From the NCBI GenBank assembly GCA_014058405.1, contig CP047423.1:1364001-1428000 (forward strand): 64,000 nucleotides of DNA, in the 5' to 3' direction. The stretch is from Candidatus Nitrospira kreftii. Lineage in GTDB: Bacteria; Nitrospirota; Nitrospiria; Nitrospirales; Nitrospiraceae. Under the pieces are notes generated by a model. That model had not been told where the DNA came from. It made no database searches and was given only the letters and a program-made list of their open reading frames with translations. Positions 1 through 8,149 of the stretch are shown here, piece after piece (within the stretch, counting starts at the first letter, position 1; every line of letters starts with the position of its first letter). Both the position numbers and the translations under genes were made by a program.

Positions 1-1
1 C

Positions 2-172
2 AACACGAGGATCATCCTCGGAATTATATATTATCTTCTCATTACGCCAATGGGGATCGTCATGCGGCTGATGGGCAAAGATCCCATGCATCGGGCTGTT
101 AGAGAGAATGTTGAGACCTATCGTGTCGTCCGAGCCGCTCGGTCGCGCCACCACATGCGCAATCAGTTTTAG
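2..172 (+). CDS. C-terminal end of an SxtJ-like membrane protein (partial, runs off the left edge)
   Basis: The frame is open from base 2 to a TAG at 170-172 and gives about 56 residues: a hydrophobic helix rich in I, L and Y, then the segment TPMGIVMRLMGKDPMHRA. The pattern T-P-x-G/A-x-x-M-R-L-x-G-K-D-P is typical, from memory, of the C-terminus of SxtJ family membrane proteins found in EPS/carbamoyltransferase clusters. SxtJ genes often sit just upstream of an SGNH hydrolase, as here (next gene at 362). The start lies outside the window. The family call rests on a short segment, so it is moderate; the reality of the reading frame is more certain. Confidence 0.6.
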   Translation, partial: NTRIILGIIYYLLITPMGIVMRLMGKDPMHRAVRENVETYRVVRAARSRHHMRNQF

Positions 173-299
173 CCGCTCGGGTCATTCACAACTCATACGA
201 GCAAAAAGCCCTTCATGCATAGCTCGCATGAATGAGTCCCATTGCGCTTGGGCTGGTGAATTGAAAGCGCGGACCTGTCCGAATATATGACTACCTGGA

Positions 300-333
300 C
301 TAGCCCTGCTTTGGTGGGGCTGCCTTTTTAGAC
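300..333 (+). terminator. Weak hairpin followed by a T run
   Basis: AGCCC at 304-308 can pair with GGGCT about ten bases later, followed by GCC and five T's. The stem is only five pairs. It lies between the SxtJ-like gene and the SGNH gene and could terminate transcription from the left; weak evidence. Confidence 0.3.
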
Positions 334-361
334 AGAATGCGAGTAAGAGGGTGAGAACAAT

Positions 362-2065
362 ATGAAACAAGCCTCCAATCAGCGTACGAAGAAAATTGTG
401 ATTGGCCTGACGGTGGTGTTGTTCATCCTCGGCTATATGCTCGTGGCAAAGGCCGGTATTTCCGATGCTCGGCAACTGTTCGGTTTTCTCATCGCTTCAT
501 ATCTTGTGGTATGGGGAGGCTATGCGCTGGTGACGGCGATTCCACGTGAAGAGATCAGGAACCAGTTTGTTCTGACCACGTTTTCGCTCGGTATGGCGTT
601 AGCGATGCTTGAGTTACCTGTCGCGTTGAAGCTGATCAATTACCGGACCATCTTTGCGATCACCGATGGGTTTGACTGGGAACATCCCGCATATCTTCCC
701 GATCTGGAACTCTTGTACAAGCCCAAGCCGCATCAGACTCTCAAGATGCAGGTTCATCGAGGAAACATCGGTGAGGTGCTCTGTCTTCCGCCCCACCCTG
801 AGGAACCGTTCGACCTGATCTATGATAAGAATGGATTCCGGAATGAAGAAGATCTTACGAGCGCCGACATTGCCGTCATCGGTGATTCGTATGTCGAGTC
901 TCAAATGATGCCAGGATCACTGTTGGCGACTACTCGACTGGCGGAACTCACCAAACTGACGGTGGCCAATCTTGGGCAATCGGGTTATGGCCCTCAGCAG
1001 GAACTGGTGGTGCTCAAGCGTCACGGGCTGTCTCTTCGACCCAAGACCGTCGTCTGGGTGTTCTATGAGGGGAATGATCTCCTTGATGCTCGGGCCTATG
1101 CCAACCAGGTGGCCTCTCTGAAGGCCACCTGGGGTCGTGTGGATAGTTTCTGGTACCGATCCTTTACCAAGAATTCCTTAGCGTGGATGACGCGGTCTCT
1201 TCGGACATGCGTTCCCAATCAGAATGAGAAGCCTCAAGCGGCACGTACCACCGTCCTGGACTCTGAAGGGAACAAGCACAAGTTGTATGTCAAAGGACGA
1301 TCTGTTTCGATAACGCTGACCAAGCAAGAGCTGGATGACCTTCAAAAGACAGTATCCGTTCTCGAGGAAGCACATCGCCTCGTACAGGAAGAAGGGGCAC
1401 GTCTCATGGTCGTGTTCGCTCCGGTCGCCTACCGTGTGTATCACGAAATCACTGACTTCGAAGGAGTTGGGGGAGGAGCGACGCGATGGGATGTGAACGA
1501 TCTCCCCGATCGCCTCCGCGGTATCGTCGCCGAAATCTCTTCCGACATCGACTATCTTGATCTTACGCCGGCGCTTCGGTCAGCTGCACGCAATAACACC
1601 ATGGTGTTCCTAGATGACGATACCCATTGGACGGCTGAAGGGCATCGGGTTGTTGCAGAGGCATTGGCCGAAGCGCTGACAGCTAGAAAGAAATCTTATG
1701 CAAAGCTGCCAATGCACGAGAGATCGAAGAAACCGACTGTTCGTGTCGAAGATGTGCTTCTGGTCAGGAATCTAGACGGGACAATCCGGTACTGGAGTAA
1801 AGGGGCACAAAAACTATACGGGTGGGAACCGCATGAAGTACTGGGAGAGGTATCGCATCAATTGTTGAAGACGGTGTTTCCAATACCGATTGAGGTGATC
1901 GAAGAAGAGCTTCGAGTGAAGGGTCATTGGGAAGGTCGTCTCGTCCATGAGCGGCGTGATGGATCCAAGGTTGCTGTGGCGAGTCAATGGGACCTACAGC
2001 AGAATCCAAAGTCTCCAGATCAGTCTATTACGATCGTCGAAGTCAGCAGTCAGACTGATTCCTAA
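362..2065 (+). CDS. Membrane-anchored SGNH/GDSL hydrolase-like protein with a C-terminal PAS domain
   Basis: A 567-aa protein. Residues about 10-95 contain three hydrophobic segments. An SGNH-type esterase domain follows: the nucleophile motif GDSY is at 174-177, a downstream G-x-S-G-Y-G-P block supplies the oxyanion region, W-x-F-Y-E-G-N-D is block III, and DTHW near residue 420 gives the Asp/His pair. The family acts on acyl groups of surface glycans. From about residue 460 to the end there is a PAS-like domain (I-R-Y-W-S-K-G-A, Y-G-W, E-V-L-G-E, then W-E-G-R-L-V-H-x-R-R-D-G-S). No kinase, GGDEF or other output domain follows the PAS, which is unusual because PAS domains usually gate an output module. 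The ATG at 362 has a purine-rich GAGGGTGAGAACA leader. Its place beside an SxtJ-like gene and an O-acyltransferase suggests a role in EPS modification. Confidence 0.8.
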   Translation: MKQASNQRTKKIVIGLTVVLFILGYMLVAKAGISDARQLFGFLIASYLVVWGGYALVTAIPREEIRNQFVLTTFSLGMALAMLELPVALKLINYRTIFAITDGFDWEHPAYLPDLELLYKPKPHQTLKMQVHRGNIGEVLCLPPHPEEPFDLIYDKNGFRNEEDLTSADIAVIGDSYVESQMMPGSLLATTRLAELTKLTVANLGQSGYGPQQELVVLKRHGLSLRPKTVVWVFYEGNDLLDARAYANQVASLKATWGRVDSFWYRSFTKNSLAWMTRSLRTCVPNQNEKPQAARTTVLDSEGNKHKLYVKGRSVSITLTKQELDDLQKTVSVLEEAHRLVQEEGARLMVVFAPVAYRVYHEITDFEGVGGGATRWDVNDLPDRLRGIVAEISSDIDYLDLTPALRSAARNNTMVFLDDDTHWTAEGHRVVAEALAEALTARKKSYAKLPMHERSKKPTVRVEDVLLVRNLDGTIRYWSKGAQKLYGWEPHEVLGEVSHQLLKTVFPIPIEVIEEELRVKGHWEGRLVHERRDGSKVAVASQWDLQQNPKSPDQSITIVEVSSQTDS

Positions 2066-2220
2066 CCATAGGGACCAAAGCGTCTCCCTTTTCCTGGCTC
2101 GATTGGGTTTACGGTCAGACCTATCAGGACCGTTTCCTAAAGAGATGGAGATAGGCAAAGGCTTCAGCGTTGGCTGCGTTGAACCGATTTGCGATACACG
2201 CTGTGAACTTTCCTGAGCGC

Positions 2221-4242
2221 ATGTTAGATAGCGCAACTGCCAACGAGGCGACTCACTCCATTCCTCGGCAGGAGCGATCACCGACGTTTCGTCAGGACAT
2301 CGAGGGGTTGCGTGGAATTGCGGTCCTGATCGTGGTGCTGTTCCATTGCGGCATGCCAGGATTTCCGGGAGGATTCGTCGGAGTCGATGTCTTCTTCGTT
2401 CTCTCCGGCTTCCTGATCACCGGGATGTTGGTAAGCGAGATTCGGAAGACTTCAAGACTGAATCTACTACAGTTCTATGCCCGCCGTGTGCGTCGTTTGC
2501 TCCCTGCATTTTCGCTCACTGTGATCGTCACCCTCGTAATTGGATCCATCATTCTGGCTCCGCATGAATTAGATCGGACCGGGCATGCCGGTCGCGCTGC
2601 CGCGCTGTACATCAGCAACATTTTCTTCGATATCAATGCAGGGGACTACTTTGCGCGCAATGTAAAATCCAACCCGTTGTTGCACACATGGTCACTGGCC
2701 GTAGAAGAGCAGTTCTACGTATTCTGGCCGTTTCTGCTTCTCCTGAGTCTGCGTTGGTGGAAGTCAACGAAAGCCCTCGTAGGGATGCTTTGTACCGTGA
2801 CAATCATCTCATTCGGTATTGGCGTGTGGTTTACCGGCAGAGGAAACACCTTTGCCTTTTATGAGCTGCCGGCAAGGGCATGGGAGTTTGGTCTTGGGGG
2901 ACTGGCCGTGTTGCTTCCGCGAGGCACGCTGAAACTGGGCCCAGGCTGGTGGGTCACTCTGGGATGGCTTGGTATCATCACCATTCTTGGATCGGCCCAC
3001 TTCATTGCTGTCGCAGGTGACACAGACTTTCCTGGCTGGATTGCCCTCATCCCCGTCACAGGAACTGCCGTCGCATTGGTTGCGGGGACAGAATGTCCAC
3101 ACCGTGGGATTGGCGTTGGACTTCGGGCAGGCTGGTTACAGATGCTTGGGAGGCTCTCCTATTCCTGGTACCTTTGGCATTGGCCCTTTCTTGTATTGTC
3201 TGAGGCACTATTCCCCAACATGCCTCTAGCCGGAAAGTTGCTTGCGGCCACGTCATCGTTGGCGGTTGCTGGACTTAGCTACCACGTTGTTGAAAATCCG
3301 GTTCGATACCACCCCGTTCTGCTGAAGCGTCCGCGCCTGTCGGTGTGTCTTGCTGGAGTCGTAACCCTGTGTGTTTTAGGCACGGCTGTCCTGTCCATGC
3401 GGCTCGCGAATGATTTGGCCAACGGGCCCCAAATGGAGAAGATCACGGCGGCGATTCATGATATCGGCAGACTTCCCAGGGAACGCTGTTTCACCAGTAT
3501 TCAAGGTGTTGAAGTAAAGATGTGCTACTTCGGTAATCTGTCTTCGGACGTCAACATTGTGCTCTTCGGTGATTCCCACGCCTTCAACTGGTTCAATCCC
3601 TTGGAGCGAGTTGCCCAATCACAGGGGTGGAAGTTGACCACGGTGATGAAGTCCTCGTGCCACTCGTTCGACATCCGATCGCATGGTCAAAAGGTCGCAA
3701 TCCTCGACTCATGTCTGAAGTGGCGTGCCGAAGCATTTAAGCAGATTGTGGCCATGCGTCCGACTGTCGTGTTTCTTGGGAATCTGACGAGCAGCCTGGG
3801 GCAAAGAGACCGGACCAATCCGTGGGTCGTCCATTCACTCGATGAGTTGCGAGATGGGACGAGGAGGACTCTGGAAACCCTGGCGGGTATTCGGGTCGTT
3901 ATTCCACGAGATATTCCTTTTTTCCCATTTGATATTCCGACATGCCTGGCCAGGTCTGCCAGGCACTCGTGGTATCCGAACAGTTCATGTGAGTCCGCCC
4001 GATCCGCTGTTCTCAATCCGGCCGTATTCGAGTCCGAACAAGCTGGGGCACAAGGTCTGGCACATGTGTACTTTCTCGATTTAACCGATCAGATCTGTCA
4101 GCGGGAGACGTGCAAACCGATTCAGGGAGACGCAATTATTTATCGGGACCATCATCATCTAACCGGAAGCTTTGCAGACAGTCTGGCGGACACATTGAAT
4201 CAGGACCTGGCTGCCATTGTGGGTGCTGTTGAAGCTCCGTGA
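2221..4242 (+). CDS. Acyltransferase-3 / SGNH fusion, OafA-like O-acetyltransferase
   Basis: An integral-membrane acyltransferase of the OafA/YrhL type. The first conserved block has R-Q-D-I-E-G-L-R-G-I-A-V-L and a following F-H, then G-V-D-V-F-F-V-L-S-G-F-L-I, the acyltransferase-3 hallmark; about ten hydrophobic helices follow. The C-terminal third is a periplasmic SGNH domain with GDSHAFNW near nucleotide 3570 and a final D-H-H-H-L-T catalytic block near 4150. These two-domain enzymes acetylate surface polysaccharides: the membrane domain passes acetyl groups to the SGNH domain. The frame is open from a TTG at 2170, with a GTG at 2203 and this ATG at 2221. None has a clear ribosome-binding site, so the start is uncertain; the domain begins about 23 codons after 2221. 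The stop overlaps the next gene's possible GTG start. Confidence 0.88.
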   Translation: MLDSATANEATHSIPRQERSPTFRQDIEGLRGIAVLIVVLFHCGMPGFPGGFVGVDVFFVLSGFLITGMLVSEIRKTSRLNLLQFYARRVRRLLPAFSLTVIVTLVIGSIILAPHELDRTGHAGRAAALYISNIFFDINAGDYFARNVKSNPLLHTWSLAVEEQFYVFWPFLLLLSLRWWKSTKALVGMLCTVTIISFGIGVWFTGRGNTFAFYELPARAWEFGLGGLAVLLPRGTLKLGPGWWVTLGWLGIITILGSAHFIAVAGDTDFPGWIALIPVTGTAVALVAGTECPHRGIGVGLRAGWLQMLGRLSYSWYLWHWPFLVLSEALFPNMPLAGKLLAATSSLAVAGLSYHVVENPVRYHPVLLKRPRLSVCLAGVVTLCVLGTAVLSMRLANDLANGPQMEKITAAIHDIGRLPRERCFTSIQGVEVKMCYFGNLSSDVNIVLFGDSHAFNWFNPLERVAQSQGWKLTTVMKSSCHSFDIRSHGQKVAILDSCLKWRAEAFKQIVAMRPTVVFLGNLTSSLGQRDRTNPWVVHSLDELRDGTRRTLETLAGIRVVIPRDIPFFPFDIPTCLARSARHSWYPNSSCESARSAVLNPAVFESEQAGAQGLAHVYFLDLTDQICQRETCKPIQGDAIIYRDHHHLTGSFADSLADTLNQDLAAIVGAVEAP

Positions 4243-4247
4243 GAGGA

Positions 4248-6506
4248 ATGAAAGAGACACCTATGCGTGCAGCACTGGCTTGGACAAGACTGTTCCCAGT
4301 CATCCGTAGTGTTCTGTATTTTATGGTCCCGGCCCTGGTTGTCGGTGCCATTTGGTATACGGTTATTATCCGCTACTATGTGCCGAGCCCGCCGATCACG
4401 CATGAGATGATCGAGCGAGGACGACAACTGCCGTCGGACGCGGTGCTCGACGAACTCAGTGCCTATCGTTTCTTTGACGATGAGAGGCATCTTTTCACCG
4501 TTGAGGAGGCGGAGAAAATTCTAAATGGAACGTTTGTGTATCCGGGAGAAGTCCCGCAGCCTCTCCACCTTCCTTTCGATTCTCACGATATTGACCGAGG
4601 CTCGCCAAATTGGCAATTATTCCATGCGCGTTTGATCATCCCTCGCATCCTGCTGGCCGCCTATCGGGAAACAGGACGGGAGGAGTTTTTTAGGACGGCG
4701 CGCGATGTTATTCTAGGGTGGGCATCGTACGAACGCCGAGCGCTCGTTCCTAAAGGGGACTTGTGGTTCGATCATGCGATTGCCGAGCGTATCCTGGCTC
4801 TGGCTGAATTCTGGAATGTGTACCGGCATCACCCCAGTTTTGATGCTGATGCGGCCGAAGTGTTGTTCGTCTTTGTCGCTCGAAGCAGAGCCTTTCTCGC
4901 AGATCGCGCTTTTTATTACCGTTTGTCGAACCACGGGATCATGCAAGACTTGGCCCTGTGGCATGCAAGCCTTGCTTTTCCCACTCTTCCGGAGGTCTCA
5001 CGTCATTCCCAGCTGGCGTTCGAGCGCTTTGGCAAGCTGATGGGATTTTACATCGACGAGCAAGGGGTCGTGCTCGAACACTCAGCCGGTTATCACAAGA
5101 CCGGTGTGCAGTTCCTGAGCTTGGCATTTCGATACATGACGCTGCTTGGAATTGAGGTTCCCCAGAAATGGCGAGAGCAGTTTGCGATGGCTCGGGAGGT
5201 GTATGCGCGGCTGCGAAGGCCCGATGGATCGTTGCCGATGTTCGGCGATACCGAGGGTGGTGCTCATCTACCAGGGCCACTGGTTCCTGTGTCTGAGCAG
5301 GAAGGTCTCTATGGGCCGCCAACGCGTCGAGCTGAGTCAGTGCAGCCGCAATCCGACTTGTATCCAGTCGCAGGATATTCAGTCTGGTGGAACGGATTGT
5401 ATCGCCAGGAACATCTTAGTCAGACGGTTGTGGCATGGTCGTATTTCCCAGGGTTTGCACACAAACATGCCGATGAGTTGAGCGTGTCGTTGTGGGCCAG
5501 AGGTCAGACATGGTGGACCAATGTCGGGTACTGGCCCTATGGAACTGTCGAGCGTCGTGAAGCGGAGTCATGGAATGGTTCGAATGCGCCACACTTGACC
5601 GATGAAAGTGTCTCTAGTCCGCGCACGGTGCAATTGCTTGGCGAGGGAAGCGGAAACGACATCTCGTTCATTGATTTAGAGCGAAGGGGGCCCAAAGGGT
5701 ATGTGGTTCGTCGGCAGGTCGCGCAGGCGAGAAGTGGTCTCTGGGTGGTGGTCGATCATACAGTAGGGAATAGTAAGGATCATACGACGACGTTATGGAC
5801 GACTGCTCATGACATAGACATGAAAAAAGGTCAGTTTCCGGGCGCCTTCGATCTCTCGCACGCAACGAACCAGTCGGTATTAAAGGCCTTTGTTTTTGGC
5901 TCGAGTGGAACCAGCCTCCGGGAGTATCGAGGGAGTCCAGCGCCCTTCGCTGGTTGGCAGATGGGGGAGGACGCTCCTAAGCCCGCATCGGCAATCATGC
6001 TTGAGCAGCCTGCACTGGATTCTTGGGCCGTAGCCATCTGGTTGTTCGATGAGACCTGGAAGCTGGGGTCGACGATCACGGCTATGCCTTCTATGCATGC
6101 TTGGCAAGGGCCGGAGAGGTGGACGATTACCGTCCCTATGGAGTTGGGAACGATACAACTCTCGCGTGAGGCTGATCGCATAGCGCTTAAGGCGGGCAAG
6201 ACAACATCCTCGATACGTCTTGTTCAGACAGAACCTATCGAAATTAATGATGAAGTTGGGAAAATCAAAGCAGCAAGAGAAGGTATGAAACAGGAATATC
6301 CGAGGCCACGATTCGATGATGCTGTGGAGTATCGCTTCAAGGCCACGTACTTTTGCATCGCCTTACTCATTTTTCAGGAAGTATTCTTCGCCATCTACAG
6401 AAGAAGAGGTTCAGACAGGAGCTATGGGGTGTTGCGCGGCCTCAGCGTTATTGCCTGGCTTGTAATAGGTATCTGGCTTGTTGCGATTAGGATGCCGTTG
6501 ATCTGA
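4248..6506 (+). CDS. Heparinase II/III-like polysaccharide lyase family protein with N- and C-terminal membrane helices
   Basis: About 750 aa. An N-terminal hydrophobic helix (near residues 20-45, L-Y-F-M-V-P-A-L-V-V) precedes a large domain with the arrangement of heparinase II/III-like proteins found in EPS clusters: an alpha/alpha-barrel region with N-H-G-I-M-Q-D and H-S-A-G-Y-H-K, then a beta-rich region with F-A-H-K-H-A-D-E-L-S-V. In characterised relatives the N-H, the H-x-x-G-Y-H and the H-K-H-A-D motifs hold catalytic residues for cleaving uronic-acid glycans. Two more hydrophobic helices close the protein (about the last 55 residues), so it is probably held in the inner membrane facing the periplasm. 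Starts at GTG 4239, ATG 4248 and ATG 4263 are possible; AGAGGA at 4242-4247 would best serve 4263. It is coupled to the acyltransferase upstream. It may trim or remodel the EPS; substrate unknown. Confidence 0.8.
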   Translation: MKETPMRAALAWTRLFPVIRSVLYFMVPALVVGAIWYTVIIRYYVPSPPITHEMIERGRQLPSDAVLDELSAYRFFDDERHLFTVEEAEKILNGTFVYPGEVPQPLHLPFDSHDIDRGSPNWQLFHARLIIPRILLAAYRETGREEFFRTARDVILGWASYERRALVPKGDLWFDHAIAERILALAEFWNVYRHHPSFDADAAEVLFVFVARSRAFLADRAFYYRLSNHGIMQDLALWHASLAFPTLPEVSRHSQLAFERFGKLMGFYIDEQGVVLEHSAGYHKTGVQFLSLAFRYMTLLGIEVPQKWREQFAMAREVYARLRRPDGSLPMFGDTEGGAHLPGPLVPVSEQEGLYGPPTRRAESVQPQSDLYPVAGYSVWWNGLYRQEHLSQTVVAWSYFPGFAHKHADELSVSLWARGQTWWTNVGYWPYGTVERREAESWNGSNAPHLTDESVSSPRTVQLLGEGSGNDISFIDLERRGPKGYVVRRQVAQARSGLWVVVDHTVGNSKDHTTTLWTTAHDIDMKKGQFPGAFDLSHATNQSVLKAFVFGSSGTSLREYRGSPAPFAGWQMGEDAPKPASAIMLEQPALDSWAVAIWLFDETWKLGSTITAMPSMHAWQGPERWTITVPMELGTIQLSREADRIALKAGKTTSSIRLVQTEPIEINDEVGKIKAAREGMKQEYPRPRFDDAVEYRFKATYFCIALLIFQEVFFAIYRRRGSDRSYGVLRGLSVIAWLVIGIWLVAIRMPLI

Positions 6507-6544
6507 CAATCCCTCTATGTGGATGTGTTCCGCCTGCTCCCTAG
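6507..6544. other. Short gap before the IS30 relic
   Basis: Nothing recognisable here. The whole non-coding interval runs to 6991 and contains the IS30 relic and an AT-rich inverted repeat, listed separately. Confidence 0.5.
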
Positions 6545-6660
6545 CAACACGGGGCCAATGAGGACTTCAAAGAGGGGGTGTTGCGCCAGTACGTACCCAG
6601 GGGAACGGATTTGTCAGGCTACACGCCGCGCGGGTTGAACCCTCTCTATTTTGAGTTGCC
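6545..6660 (+). pseudogene. IS30-family transposase relic (C-terminal fragment)
   Basis: Read in the frame starting at 6545, the stretch gives Q-H-G-A-N-E-D-F-K-E-G-V, then L-R-Q-Y-V-P-R-G-T-D-L-S-G-Y. This matches the end of IS30 transposases (Q-R-G-x-N-E-N-x-N-G-L-L-R-Q-Y-F-P-K-G-T-D-L-S), including the last acidic residue of the DDE triad. The frame upstream is closed by TAG at 6542-6544 and similarity fades by about 6660, so only a fragment remains. A 92-codon open frame covering it from 6578 is not an intact gene. Confidence 0.75.
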
Positions 6661-6824
6661 GGTGGGGGGTGAGACCCACACCTGTGCCCCGTTGCATTTG
6701 GAATTTGAAACCACCATTATGCTTTACGGGATGGGTATGGTCTGCAGATTGGCTTGTCAACTAACTGCTGGTAATATAGTTGAAAAATATTATAAAATTC
6801 TAATTCGACCGCTTCCCAATGGCC

Positions 6825-6856
6825 TTAATTCTTCTATTGTTATATATAAGAATTAA
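6825..6856. repeat. AT-rich inverted repeat upstream of the aminotransferase gene
   Basis: TTAATTCTT at 6825-6833 and AAGAATTAA at 6848-6856 are perfect 9-bp arms around a 14-base AT-rich centre. The surrounding 6770-6860 is far richer in A+T than the flanks. It lies about 135 bp before the gene at 6992, so it could be a regulatory site or part of the promoter; short inverted repeats of this size also occur by chance. Confidence 0.4.
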
Positions 6857-6991
6857 TCTCCGCGATGCGAGGCTTGCCATCGACTCAGTGGAACGAGGCC
6901 CCTTCCAAAGGTGGGTTGTGATTTTCCCTGATTGTGGGAAAGTGTAGAACTTGTGTGGGTCAAATCTCTAACCCATGAAGGAGAGCTGTGA

Positions 6992-8149
6992 ATGAACGAT
7001 TTCTTACCCTTTCATAGGTCCGATGTGGGGGATGAAGAAGTGGCTGAAGTCGTAGGAGTTCTCCGTTCAGGCTGGCTGACAACGGGCCCCAAAGTGCGAG
7101 AATTTGAGCGGGAGTTTGCTGCGATGGTGGGGGCGGAACATGCCGTGGCAGTTAATTCCTGTACAGCTGCCCTTCATCTTGCTCTTGAGGCAGCTGGTGT
7201 GGGCGAAGGAGATGAGGTATTGGTGCCGACCATGACCTTTGCCGCAACAGCTGAGGTTGTCACCTACTTCAAAGCTCGCCCAGTGCTGATTGATTGCGTG
7301 CAAGACACGCTGAACCTGAACACCGATCGTATCCAACAGGCTATCACGGATAAAACGAGAGCGATTATTCCCGTCCATTTTGCCGGCCATCCATGCGACC
7401 TTAAGCCCATTCAGACGATAGCAAAAGCGCATAACCTCCATGTAATTGAGGATGCGGCACACGCCTTGCCCGCACGATATCACGGCAAAATGATCGGAGG
7501 GATTTCGGATGCGACCTGTTTTTCGTTCTACGCGACGAAGAATATCACCACTGGCGAAGGCGGAATGGTTACTACGAACAATGCGGAGTGGGCTGCTCGC
7601 ATGCGGATGATGAGCCTCCATGGTCTTAGTCGGGATGCTTGGAATCGATACTCTGCTCAAGGCTCCTGGTATTACGAAATACTCTCCCCCGGGTTTAAGT
7701 ACAATCTGACTGATATTGCTGCGGCCCTTGGATTGGCCCAGCTGAAGAAGTGTGAACGGTTTTTGAAAGGCCGTGAACGGTTTGCTGCTCTCTATCAAGA
7801 AGGATTTCAAGATCTTCCCGAGATCATGTGCCCCTCAACGGCGTCTTACGTCCAGCATGCATGGCATCTGTACGTTATCCAATTGGACGTGGATCGTTTG
7901 CGTATCGGTCGTGATGAGTTCATTCGCCAACTGCAACAAGCCGGTGTTGGATGTAGCGTGCATTTTATCCCCCTCCATTTACATCCGTATCATCGGGACA
8001 GAGGAGGGTACCGACCTGACGATTTCCCTGTTGCTAGCATGGTGTTCCAGCGGATTGTTTCATTGCCGTTGTACTCCAAGATGACGGAAGACGAGGTCAA
8101 TCGTGTGATTGAGACGGTTCGCGACCTTGTCGAGAGGAACCGGCGGTGA
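6992..8149 (+). CDS. DegT/DnrJ/EryC1/StrS-family PLP-dependent sugar aminotransferase
   Basis: A 385-aa enzyme of the nucleotide-sugar aminotransferase family. It would transfer an amino group, usually from glutamate, to a keto group of a UDP- or dTDP-sugar. Family marks: N-S-C-T-A-A-L-H-L-A-L near residues 55-65, D-A-A-H-A-L-P near 160, and S-F-Y-A-T-K-N-I-T-T-G-E-G-G with the PLP-binding lysine at about K183; the late H-L-H-P-Y block also fits. Length is normal. GAAGGAGAG about eight bases upstream of the ATG is a good ribosome-binding site. The stop overlaps the next gene's start (8146), so the two are translationally coupled. The neighbour encodes a 4,6-dehydratase, so the likely substrate is a UDP-4-keto-6-deoxy-HexNAc, as for PglE; this is inferred from context. 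Confidence 0.9.
   Translation: MNDFLPFHRSDVGDEEVAEVVGVLRSGWLTTGPKVREFEREFAAMVGAEHAVAVNSCTAALHLALEAAGVGEGDEVLVPTMTFAATAEVVTYFKARPVLIDCVQDTLNLNTDRIQQAITDKTRAIIPVHFAGHPCDLKPIQTIAKAHNLHVIEDAAHALPARYHGKMIGGISDATCFSFYATKNITTGEGGMVTTNNAEWAARMRMMSLHGLSRDAWNRYSAQGSWYYEILSPGFKYNLTDIAAALGLAQLKKCERFLKGRERFAALYQEGFQDLPEIMCPSTASYVQHAWHLYVIQLDVDRLRIGRDEFIRQLQQAGVGCSVHFIPLHLHPYHRDRGGYRPDDFPVASMVFQRIVSLPLYSKMTEDEVNRVIETVRDLVERNRR

Noticed and set aside
6578-6856. Open frame of 92 codons as a complete gene
   Set aside because: Only its first 25-30 residues match, and they are the C-terminus of an IS30 transposase; the rest is noise in AT-rich DNA.
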